The notes below the pieces were generated by a model, which saw only the letters and a program-made list of their open reading frames with translations, ran no database searches and was not told the origin of the DNA. Position numbers and translations under genes: made by a program. A DNA stretch of 64,000 nt from NCBI GenBank assembly GCA_002150815.3, contig NDFF03000381.1, positions 124,001 through 188,000 on the forward strand. The letters run 5' to 3'. Numbering within the stretch: the stretch's first letter is position 1; every line of letters starts with the position of its first letter. This document shows, piece by piece, positions 52,168 to 62,450 of this stretch. Source of the stretch: Grammothele lineata (Eukaryota; Basidiomycota; Agaricomycetes; Polyporales; Polyporaceae).

Positions 52168-55100
52168 TCATCTCTGCGAGAAGATCTCGGTAATCGTACG
52201 CCGTCGCTCCTTGCGAGCGGCAGAGTACGAGACAGTCGTAGCGAGGCTCCTCCGCACGGCGTCGACTGGGCTCTCCTCACGACTGCTCTCCAGCGACGCT
52301 CTCGGCCGGGAGCTGATCGTCCGCGAGCGCGTGTCTCGCTCCCGTTCTGACTCCGACCCGGATAATGACGCCATGGAGACGTTAGCCGGGGACGCGAGGG
52401 AGACGCCCTCGTCCGCGAAGGCGGAGTGCATCGACGACATTGCGACTCCTTGAGCTCCTGTCGTGTTGCTGTTGAAGTCCCGCGAGTACAGAACTCGTCG
52501 CGCGTGAGAATGTGACGCCGTTCGTTCGGGAGGAGCTGCCCGAGTCGGTTCTGGTCATGGGGAACGGCTTCGTCGTCGACTCCGGGGAGATGGATACCGT
52601 GGTGTGGGTAAGAGCCGTGGTAGGGTTGGAGGGCTTGATAGCGGGAGTGAATGGCGAAGGCTCAGGTCGGATGGTGAGGTTGGAGCTGGCGGAGATTTTA
52701 CGCCTACTCATGGCTTCGCCCATTGTAGGGCTCGGGGTGATGAGTGATTCCGATGGTAGTGTGGAGAGGGCAGGCGCGACCGAGGGGAATGGTCGGCGAT
52801 CAGGTAGGGGAACGTTGGAAATCCGCGAGACCGGCGTTGGAGACGGCTCATAATCAGGTCCGTCGCCGGGTGAAGGTTGGCCGAAAGAAGTGACAATGGA
52901 TTCCACTCGCTCACGAGGAGTGTAAAGCCGGCGAGCGACGCTGCTCGCAGCGCCAACGACGGGCGCGGATTGGCGGAGAGTTGCGGGTGTGCCGTCGTTC
53001 GCGTCGGCGACACTACGTTCTTCGCTGCTAGAAGTTGCCGTGGAGTTGCGCATGAGGGAGGAGCCGGGACGTGACCGCCCGCCTCCGTTCCGCTCCAAGC
53101 TGGGTAACCTGAGCCGCAGGCTCTCTTTGCCTGGCTCCCAGCTATGTCTGACTTCCCGGCTCCTGCGGCCATCCAGGTCTCGGCCGTTACCAAGATGGCT
53201 GTCAGGAGTGCCCCTCCGTGCGATCTCATCGTCCAGGCTCAGTGTACGAAGATGCTGTTGAGCTGAGCTTGCGTCTCGGAGGATCTTCCCCACCCCGAGG
53301 AGGAAGCCGGTCATATTGCGCACCACCTCGTCGCTGACACGGAGGTTCTCGCGATGGTCCATACCGACTTCTCTCCATAGCTCCGGAAGGTCGACGCTGC
53401 CCTTGTAGTCTGCAAGTTCGGCGTCGATTTGTGCTTCCAATGCTTTGTTTGTCCCGTCTTTCAGCATCCCGTTCAGTTTGTCCAGTGTGTGTACTAGGTG
53501 CTGAGCACTCTGGAAAACTTCGGGAATAGTTGTAGTCGTGGTTTGACCCATGGGAGGCAACCGAGATAAGTGCGACTCGAAGACAGAGAGCGCGTCCATC
53601 ATCAGCTTTCGGTGGTCGTTGTTGGCAGCCGCGCCCAGGGCTGTTGATGAGCGAACAGTGCCAAAAGGCGACGCGCGGTCTGCGGAAGCTTGATGTTGTA
53701 GACTTTCAACGGAACGGTCGGGCAGCGTATACGTGGATCTGTAGGAACGTAGGGCGGGAGGTGCAGTGCGTGGCGGTGCGGACTCGTCGTGGTGGAGAGC
53801 CGCCATAGACGTCCCTGGTCTCGCGGCCATCCCGCTCTGAGGTCGAAGTCGGAAGGAAGGGTTGAGAGGGGTCTTCGGGTCCCGCGGATAGAGAACACTT
53901 TCGTCGACGCGGCTATCATCGCTCTGCTCAAAGCTGGAGTCTCCCTCTCCTCCGACAACAGAGGAATTCCCTGAAGACCTCGTTCTCCGCGATGAGCCTG
54001 CTTGGTTGGCACTCCCGTTGGATGAGGAGAAAACATCTTCGTCGCGTCTTTTGGTGAGGCCCGCCGCTCTAAGACCCTCGCCAAGCAAACTCCTACCGCC
54101 CGTCCCAAACCCACCCTCTCCGCTCCCGTTCCTGACACCCTGTCTCCTACCAGTGCCTTCGGGTGAGTCGTCAGGGAAGTCCTTCGAAGGAGAAGATAGG
54201 TCTTCCGACATCCACCGCATCTGATGTTTTCGTGTGAGTTCTCTAACGGTGGAATATCTCGGCTGGCCCAACCGACGAGGAGAACCCGGCGGATCAGATG
54301 TCGAGATACGAGTTTTGCGGGGCGAGGGAGACGCGCGCCCAAGCTCGTTACGACTGGGGGCTCTGTGTGGTGTGGCAGGTTCTATGACCGGCGGTTGCTA
54401 GATAGAGATGTCAGTGAGGCAGCCACCTGTGAAGATACAACGATGCACACCCGTTCATTAGACGTTTTCCTCTCCCTGAACTCGCGAGGTAACGGCTGCC
54501 TCCCCTTCTTCCCAGTCGGACTCCTCCTAGACGAGGCTACCGCAGCCAACGCAGCCGCTGTAACATCTTCATCGTCCGAGCGATATGATCCATACTCGTC
54601 GACAGAGGAGGCCATGGATACGCGCTTTCGCGGTGTGCCCGGCGACCCACGGTCTCTCTCCCGAGCGGCATTGCGGAGCTTTCCGGGTGAGGCGGGCGCG
54701 GATATCCGGCGCTGTCGCACAGACGCTACGCCGCGCAACTCGGGAGGTGTAAAGAGCGGAGGAGGTGTGACTTTCCCATCAGAGGACTCGGAGTAGGCGG
54801 AGGCGGCCTGAGCCTCACGCTCAGTCTCAGAACCGGAAAGTTGTGTGTCTCGACGGCGCACGCTTCCCGTGGAGTTGAGGGATGACGGCGGCCTGAATGT
54901 GCCTGAGGGTACGCGGGAGGAAGAAGTGGCGGATGAGGAAGAAGAACTAGCTGTCGGTGGCGAGAGAGGTGATCGCGAAGCATTGGAGGGAGCTGGGGAT
55001 CCCAAGCGCGAGATAGAAGAGAGCTTGTCCAAAACCTATTATGCATGGTAGAGTGGGAGGGAGAGGGATGCCGATTTGGAAGCATCGAGCGTTCGTCCGC

Positions 55101-55668
55101 AATATCGTCCCATACATCCATATACGCGGCAGGCGGGATCAAAGTGATCGGTGGCAACAGAGGTGAATATATGCGTACACCAAATAAGCAAACCACGCAC
55201 CATACGATTCCTCTGTGTCAGACTCTTCACCCTCTGCAGCGCAGCTTGGTTATCAGGAGCTCCAGCCTTTGGGAAGGACCGCCTCCTGTCTCCCGAGAGC
55301 CGTGCCGTGTGATCTTCATCGTTCTCATTCTCGTCTGGGTCGTCGTCGTCTTCGATAACTGATGACCGCTTCTTGTGGTGGGCGTAGGACTTGTCGCCGC
55401 CGCCGTTGCCACCTGACATGCTGGAGGAGGACTTGGAGCTGAGCGGGCGGTGACGGACGCTGCCGGCGCTTGTACTTCTGTCTCCGACACTGCCGCTCCC
55501 CGTGGAGTTGGTCGCGGGCGGGGAGGGCAAGCCGGAAGCGTTTGAAGAGGTACTCGGGCTCGGTGGTTCAGGAAGGTCGGGGAGGGTGGGCGGGGTAGAA
55601 CCAGTCGAGCCGATAAAAATTGCCGACAAAGGACGAGACTTGGGGGCCTGCGCAGGGCGAGGGGTCAT
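52168..55668 (-). CDS. Large Ser-rich protein with one conserved helical domain
   Basis: Starts MTPRPAQAPKSRPLSAIFIG at 55668. At least three exons join in frame: ..LTQRNR | VLDKLSSISRLGS.. and ..RKTSNER | QPPVIEPATPHRAPS... Most of the roughly 1,000 residues are Ser/Pro/Arg-rich and probably disordered. One ordered region, near 53270-53615, reads KLMMDALSVFESHLSRLP, HLVHTLDKLNGMLKDG, LPELWREVGMDHRENLRVSD and MTGFLLGVGKILRDA. It is helical and possibly an interaction domain. Many RxxS and SP sites suggest heavy phosphorylation, as in fungal cell-cycle or polarity scaffolds, but I do not recognise the family. Near 52480 the frame changes and I assume a short intron or a frameshift. The end is EIFSQR at 52168. 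Confidence 0.65.
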
Positions 55669-56476
55669 CGGACGAAAGAGAGCAGACGAAGGGTCATGAG
55701 AAAGAGCGGGCGGGCTGAACGAAAGACGAGGAGGGCGCCGTCGGCGTCGCAGACGGCGGGGACGCGGGGAACGGCGAGGAAGGTGAAGAGAAGAGAGATG
55801 TTACGCACCGCCGGCGTCATCACCCACGCCTTTGCCTCGTTTCCATGTCTCCCACCCTTCCCCTCCGCCTTGTACACGACGCCCTCCGCCTCGCTCTCGA
55901 CGCCGACGTCTTCTTCCTCGACAATACGCTGCATTTTCTGCGCACTGGGTCGCCCATCCCAGCATCTTGTCTCCCATTCTTAAGCACGGATAACTTCATA
56001 GCGGCGCCTCTAAACGCCGTCGTTATGCTGCCGAGCACGAACGCTCAACGCGCTCGATTCAGCAACCCTCGAGCCTGGGCTGTACGCAGCGTCCCGATCG
56101 CTCCCGAATTCATCCTGCCTTCAAAATGCTGGCTCTGAGACAGGTTGTTGTATGCATGAAGCCACAGGAACATGACTCTTGTTCTCTCGAACCCCCGGAA
56201 TTCATGTCTCTGTAGCGGGGCCACAGGCACGCAGGCGAACCTTCGATTGCAGACTAGGCGACTGCTAGTATGTAGCACGTGTGTCTCTGTGGGTACTCTG
56301 CATGTCAATACAGGTCTTGTCGACCTTCCGGCCTTGAGAGGGCTATAGTCACTGAAGCCATGTTGCTGATACTTTCTACGTACTCACAATCCTCCTCTGA
56401 ACTTACGGTGAAATGTGATTTACATTAGATGCGCATCGTGACTGCCGGAGGAAATAGTTCGGATGCGGTCTCGGCA
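55669..56476. other. Intergenic region upstream of the Ser-rich gene
   Basis: It includes the promoter of the minus-strand gene. Frames such as 55845-56138 plus show no supporting splice or motif evidence. No gene called. Confidence 0.4.
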
Positions 56477-57010
56477 TCACCTCCCGGCCGTCGATCCACA
56501 CACTACGTCTCTAGGTTCGGCTCTGTTCACTGTGTGCTCCCAAATGTACTCCAAAAGCTTGTCTTCGTGTTTACCCACCTCAATATCGTCGCCTTTCTCA
56601 TTAAGCTCCTGGCACCACCACGTTCTCTCTGCGACCTTTTCGGCCAACAACATACTCTCAGCCTACTTCGCGAATTGCGACGTGAAGATATTTGGTCTCA
56701 CGGATGTGTCCATACGCACTCTTCTTGACGCTTTGGTCAACTTCTGCGAACTGAAGCTCATTCTCTACATAAGTAGGTCAAAGCATGTACTTGCCGCCCA
56801 TCTCGTGAATGTGTACTTGCGGAGCGTCATTTAGAATGAACCAGTTGAAGCCTTGACAGTATGCTTTCGTTTCTGCGTAGATACGTTTCCGCGACAGACA
56901 CCTCTCTCACGGCCAAGGAAGAGAGAAGTCTTGTTCGTACGAGTCCTGGGACTTTGCATGTACAAACGTGGGGCACGGAATGACACGGCGGAGATGAAAG
57001 GTACCATCAC
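56477..57010 (-). pseudogene. Decayed protein-coding remnant, family unknown
   Basis: On the minus strand several consecutive segments look like one protein broken by stops and frame changes: LRRVIPCPTFVHAKSQDSY.. up to a stop near 56913; ETKAYCQGFNWFILNDAPQ.. through HEMGGKYML to a stop near 56785; YVENELQFAEVDQSVKKSAY.. through AIREV to a stop near 56662; then, after a frame change, AEKVAERTWWCQELNEKGDD.. through YIWEHTVNRAEPRD to a stop at 56477-56479. Composition is balanced and unlike the Arg/Pro-rich chance frames elsewhere. I do not recognise the family. A fragment of a mobile element or of a lost gene are both possible. Confidence 0.45.
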
Positions 57011-58332
57011 CGTGTTCGCCGACCCTGACTGCTCTTTTGAGGCTGCCGAGTGCTTGCGGGGTGTCCTTCTCTCCCTCTTCCCCGACTCGCCGAGTCTTCG
57101 CTTTCCTCTGTATGTCGCTACTTCTGCGTACTCTTATCCAGAGTTCAAGACCTCCCCGAGAGCCCGAGAGAAGGCCTCACATTGCTTTCCCATTGGCTAA
57201 TCGCGCTCCACCTCGTGGGAGGAGAACCCGGAGGGCGCGCGTCGCCCAACCTGCTCAGCTGGAAGATGCTCGCGCATTTGTCGCACACTTGTACAGACTC
57301 GGACAATCGGTGCGTTTCCTTTGGTGCTTGGGCCATAGCGGGGTATGAAGTCGACGTTCGGAGCTCCCGGGCTGTCCTCGCGTCGATGCGCTCGAGCGTT
57401 AGCCGACGCAAAGTAGCTGACAAGCCATGCGCCGTGCAGCGGCCTCAGCGCTGGCGCACCCATCGCCGAAGCGATGGGTCTGCTGATCATGGTTGGGAGG
57501 TCGTCAAAACGGCTGCGCTCAACGTCGATGCGCATGTGCTTGACGACGGGAACAAGAGGCACCCGAGTTGTACGGAAAGACTGAAACGTTGGACACTCAG
57601 CGCTGAACTCTCTATTCAATCAGCCATGGCGGCCAAACATATGCATGACGTCGTTCGGGGCGGGCGATAAGCAGGCGAGACGATCGGTGCCGGAGCCGCA
57701 AGGCGCAATTTGGGCGGGCGACGAGAGACGGCGCATTGCGCTAGATTCGTCGCTGCGCTTGTGGACCCTATCCACCGCGCTGATGACAGATTGAATCACT
57801 GGCCATCTTTCGCTTCCCAGCTGTGCTTCAGTGAGCAACATGCAGCCCAGCGTCGCAGGCAGCGCAGGGCTGCTCGTCGCTCTTTGGGCGGTCAAGGATG
57901 CGCACGTCGGCCGGTGAAGCGCAGTGGACGGTGGCGTCGGGGGGAGCTGCCTAAATGGAGGCGGCTCGGCGATGGCGACGGGGTGCAGTTGGTTGCGACG
58001 TTGGGCGGGGGATTGGATCTGGAAGTGGTCCCGAGTGATGGGGAGGGCCTCCACGAGCGGTGGTAATATTCCCAGTCCGTCCGCGTGTGATCCGTAGGGC
58101 GCGTGCCACGATCGGGGTCTATGGCGGCGCGTTCTCCCAAGCCTAGCGCAGCTAATCCTCCAGCTCAGCCCTTCGCCTTCCTTGTCCTCTTCCTCCTCTG
58201 ACCGCGCTCCTCGCTGCTCACGTCCTGCCACCAGCGACCTCCTGGCTGGCACCACGCTCTTTTCACTCACGTTCTTTTTCCGACCTTGAGTAGTAGACGT
58301 ACACCGCGCATCTCGCGCGACGATCTTTCACC
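57011..58332. other. Gene-free stretch upstream of the SH3 membrane protein
   Basis: No convincing gene. Minus-strand frames at 57197-57619 and 57620-58270 lack motifs and splice support. A pyrimidine-rich leader (58140-58330) precedes the next gene. Confidence 0.4.
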
Positions 58333-60174
58333 ATGCATGGCAATCCTCGTCGCGCGATGGAACACAAAAGGCGGACCATCGAGGATATTCACGGGCGAGA
58401 ACCTGCTCTGATAAATCTCCCCGTCACCCTCCCCACTATACCCATCTTGGACTCTTTGCTTGGTCCTCTCATCACTCCCCTCATCGACGGCCTCCAGGCT
58501 AGCACGACCTCCACGAGCCCTCAGGCTAGCACGACTGCTCCTCAGAACACTGCCACCACAACCACCGCTGCGGCCGGATCGAATCCCACTTCTATCCCTG
58601 GGTCCTCTCCCAGCAGTGGTAACGGCGGCAGCTCCAGCAACAGCGGAACCAGCGGTGGCGGCGGGTCTAACCCTAACTCGACTCCCACATCTACTGCATC
58701 TTCGCTTTCGCCTTCGTCATCAGATGCCGGCTCGTCAGGTAGCGCCGCTTCCACCACTGGTACTTCAGACAGCTCGTCTTCGGAGGATGACTCCTCATCC
58801 ACGGGCACAGGAGACTCTACCGACTCCGCCGTGACGAGCAGTATCGTTGCACCGCTTAACTTCGTCACCGGAACTGGTAGCGAGTCGACCGCGCAGGCGA
58901 CCAGCGGCACGACCGGCAGCAGCTCTGGCGCAGGGTCCACCCTCGTCGTCTCCTCCGCCGTTACTGGCCGCACTGCGGGCACCTCGACAGGCGCCTTCAG
59001 TGCTTCCGCCACTGGCTCCAGCGGCGACGATCCGGCTAGCCCGAGCGGCACCATCGACGCGTCCTCTGCGACCAACAGCGGCCTTTCGACGGGTGCCATC
59101 GCGGGGATTGCGGTTACTGCGATCTTGCTGTTCCTACTCCTCATCCTCTGCTGTGTTCGCCGTCGCGCAATCGCTTCGCGTGTCTCCCGACGCAAGCAAT
59201 GGTTCCGCGGTGCGTCTGGAGGCCAAGGCGTCGAGTACCTCGACAAGGACGCCTTCGGAGGTGCCCCTGCCAGCGCGAGCGCGAGCTCCCCTGGGACCCG
59301 CTCAGCGCGGAGCAGCTTCGCTACCAATTACGACCGCGGACTGCTCGCCTCCCCGCCGCCGCCGGCGTTCGAGGCGTTCCCTGTCATCGAGCCCTCTCAG
59401 ACCTGGATGACCGAACTCGAAGGCAGCCCCGTTTCCTTCCCGCCCGCTTCGCATTCCATCGAGTCGTACGAGACCGCTACCGTCCGCTCCGGCAGCCCCC
59501 GCTCGAGCATCACTTCGACGGCCTCTTCTCTCGTTAACGGAAATGACAACGCCCGCGCGCCGTCGCAGCAGTCCCAATACCTGATCGTCGCCCCGCCCTC
59601 GGCGGCGCTGCACGGCGGCTCCCCCTCGCTCGAGCCGCCAATCCCTTCGCCCTTCACCGTGCGCCCCTTCTCGCCCTCGGAACGGTGGTCCTTCCCGAAG
59701 CCGCCCACGACGCGCGAGAGCGTCGGGACCGCCTCGGACAAGTTCGGCTCCGTCAAGTCCTCCGCGTTCGTCACTGCGGACGACCACGAGAACCCGTTCG
59801 CAGACTTCACCGAGGTCCTGCCCGCGCCCGTGTCCCCCGGCGCGTTCGCGGGTGTGGGCGCAGCCGAGCCTCGTCCGTCGACGGCCGAGTCCAAGTTCGA
59901 GCCCGTGGAGATGATTCAGCGGCCGTTCCTGCCGTCAATGGAGGACGAGATGGCGGTCGCGCCAGGAGAGGATGTACGCATCCTCCGCCGCTTTGATGAC
60001 GGTTGGGCGGTCGCGGAGAAGGTCGCGGGAGGCCATCAGGGCCTCATCCCAATCGACTGCCTGCGCGCGCCCGAGGAGGAGCTCCCCGCGTTCCTGGCGA
60101 AGAAGCGGATCAGCAGCTACCGCGCGAGCACGGCCACCGGGCTCAGTGGCTCGGTGATCGGCGCTGCGATGTGA
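58333..60174 (+). CDS. Fus1-like single-pass membrane protein with C-terminal SH3
   Basis: A single-exon, 613-residue protein. There is no cleavable signal peptide. Residues about 55-250 are a Ser/Thr/Gly-rich segment that is probably heavily O-glycosylated outside the cell. One membrane span follows (AIAGIAVTAILLFLLLILCC, about 254-275), stopped by VRRRAIASRVSRRK. The cytosolic part is Ser/Pro-rich. Residues about 535-578 form an SH3 domain (MAVAPGEDVRILRRFDDGWA, then GGHQGLIPIDCLR) with the typical ALYDY-less start, Trp and PxxY/C-like end. Yeast Fus1 (cell fusion) and Sho1/Mid2-type sensors have related plans; the Ser-rich ectodomain, single span and terminal SH3 match Fus1 best. Likely role: plasma-membrane scaffold or sensor. 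Orthology is not claimed. Confidence 0.8.
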   Translation: MHGNPRRAMEHKRRTIEDIHGREPALINLPVTLPTIPILDSLLGPLITPLIDGLQASTTSTSPQASTTAPQNTATTTTAAAGSNPTSIPGSSPSSGNGGSSSNSGTSGGGGSNPNSTPTSTASSLSPSSSDAGSSGSAASTTGTSDSSSSEDDSSSTGTGDSTDSAVTSSIVAPLNFVTGTGSESTAQATSGTTGSSSGAGSTLVVSSAVTGRTAGTSTGAFSASATGSSGDDPASPSGTIDASSATNSGLSTGAIAGIAVTAILLFLLLILCCVRRRAIASRVSRRKQWFRGASGGQGVEYLDKDAFGGAPASASASSPGTRSARSSFATNYDRGLLASPPPPAFEAFPVIEPSQTWMTELEGSPVSFPPASHSIESYETATVRSGSPRSSITSTASSLVNGNDNARAPSQQSQYLIVAPPSAALHGGSPSLEPPIPSPFTVRPFSPSERWSFPKPPTTRESVGTASDKFGSVKSSAFVTADDHENPFADFTEVLPAPVSPGAFAGVGAAEPRPSTAESKFEPVEMIQRPFLPSMEDEMAVAPGEDVRILRRFDDGWAVAEKVAGGHQGLIPIDCLRAPEEELPAFLAKKRISSYRASTATGLSGSVIGAAM

Positions 60175-62450
60175 GCGCTGTGTATCTAGCTTTTTGAAGC
60201 GGAGAACATGTGAGTTTCTTCCGGGGTTGTCTGGCTGTCAATTTCTCATATCAGGTGCCGCAGATTGGATAGCAAATGGCAAGCTCCTTCCGAAACACTC
60301 ATGTTGTTGTCACAACATCCTGCATTGTTAGCACGTCCCCCGTGTGTATGCTCCTTACTACACCCACACATCTGTCCTCGAAGGCCAGCTGGCACTCTCC
60401 TCCGCGGGTGCCTGGCTGGCTCGTAACACCTCGCGGAGTCCCCTCGTTTATCTTGAATATTCGCTAATGTACATGTGGTTCTTGCTTTCCTTCTTGCTTT
60501 ACTCGTTGCTCCCACACTCGTCAGTACATACCTACCATCATTTCCACACCAAGATGCACTGATTCTCGCCCTTTACTTTCTACGTACTATGTCACGCGTT
60601 GTATGGTAGCCGTACCTACCTCTCAGGCCCCGATGCACATCATGACGTACGTAGTGCAACCTGTCTATACAGTGCAGGCTGGACACCGTCTTGTATACCC
60701 CTCTCCCCTTCGTACGCTCTATATTTGTTCTGGTTCATTCGTTACATATCACGCTTCTCTTACGCTCGGTTTCACGCTGTATTAGAGCCGTGTACATACG
60801 CCCCTCTCCAGCCCCCGTGCACGACGGCCGCGGCGTTGATCAGACCGGGCCAGAAATACATGTAGTATCGTATATACCTACGTACAGTGTGTACCACCAA
60901 AATTGTATCAGCACTCCGTTGTTCTCCGAATCTTCCCTCCCTGGCAGTTTGTCTCGGGCTTCCCAGCACCCGAACGGGAGAGAACACGCTTATTCGGCAC
61001 TCTCAACGAACGAGACGTCCAGCTCAAACGCAGCGACCGTAGCTGACGCGCCGATGTCTGAGGAACGTTGTACCAGAAACTTGATAATAATATGACGTCG
61101 GCTACCAGTGGCGGCGGCGCATACCCTCATGGAGGTTCATGTATTCTTGCGCCGTGCGTATGGCAATCAGATGCAGCACGTCATCGATGGCTGAGTTCGC
61201 AATCTGCTGTGACACATTGGCCATGCGTTCATCATATACGCATAGTCAAGGCGTGGTACTTCGAATTCGAAGCGCTACGTGCGGGTGCTCATCTTAAATT
61301 TGCCTCAAGGACTCGGCCTGGACTCTTATACTGCGAAGCCGTTTATTGCCCTGTAATCGTCGACGAAGGTAACCGTAAGCTAACCCTTGGCTGAGCAGCT
61401 GCGGAGTGCCAAGCCCAGGTCGATGGTTTAGTTGAAGGCTATTCGGATACATCGTCGTACACACTTGGCGGGCAAGGCGCGGCGTCATCATTATCCCAAC
61501 TGAACAGCAGCGAGGGACGCCAATACGAATTAAGGACCCCAACGCCAACTTCGACAACCATGACATGCATACACCCATAGAAAAAATGAAACAAAAGCTT
61601 GTCGGCCCCATATACTACCCCAAATTCCGGCACGTCCCTCGCATCGGCAGGAGTCCCCACTGGGGCCCGTCTCATAACCACTCAAGACTTTTCTCGCTCT
61701 CGCCCCCCGCGCGGCTCCTTCGGGCTCTGAGTCACCAAGCTCGCGAGATCCAGCACGGACGGGCGAGCCCGCCCCGCGCGGCTCCGACCGCGGCTGGGGC
61801 TGCGGGCACGGTCGCCGCCCTCAAGTGAATGTGTGCCGCGAGGGCTGCCTGAGGGGACGACCGGCTGGGGGGCATTGTGGTACTAAATAAAATATTGAAG
61901 TCGTACGCTACGATGCACTGGGATATATGTGCGGACGTTGACTTGCGGCCGGGGCGAGATGGAAGCGGAACCTGTGGGGAGCAAATAACGTGAACGCATA
62001 GGATTACAGCCGCACAAGCCCCTCGCGTCGAGGAGACGACAGCCGCGGTCGACAACAGGATTAATGGGAGAATAGCTAGAGTACAGAAGCCAAGAGCCGG
62101 GAGCGCGCGGAGGGACATGACGGACGGCACGACGATGAGGATGGTGATGGTGAGAAGGGAATAGGGGGCCAGGCACGAGCACCGAAAGCAAGGGAGGACA
62201 GTGTAGCTGAGAGCAAGGAGACGCCGGGGAGGAGGAACTCGCGCGACCGACCGTGGTGAGCGGGTGAGCATGATGATGTGAGCTAGGTGAGGGAGGAGGG
62301 AGGGAACGCGATGAGAATGGGAGAGAAACCCGTGTCCGGGGCTAGACCATGATGTCCGAGGGAAATCTGGAGAGAGCTTGAGGTTCATAACAGCCCGCGA
62401 AATCAATACGAGCGTAACGGAAAGCAAACGATCATAATCCACACAGGCAA
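60175..62450. other. Intergenic region between convergent genes
   Basis: About 2.3 kb between the SH3 membrane protein (plus) and the FYR gene (minus). The 240-codon minus frame at 61732-62454 directly follows the FYR stop and is probably 3' UTR read by chance. No RNA gene or repeat recognised. Confidence 0.45.
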
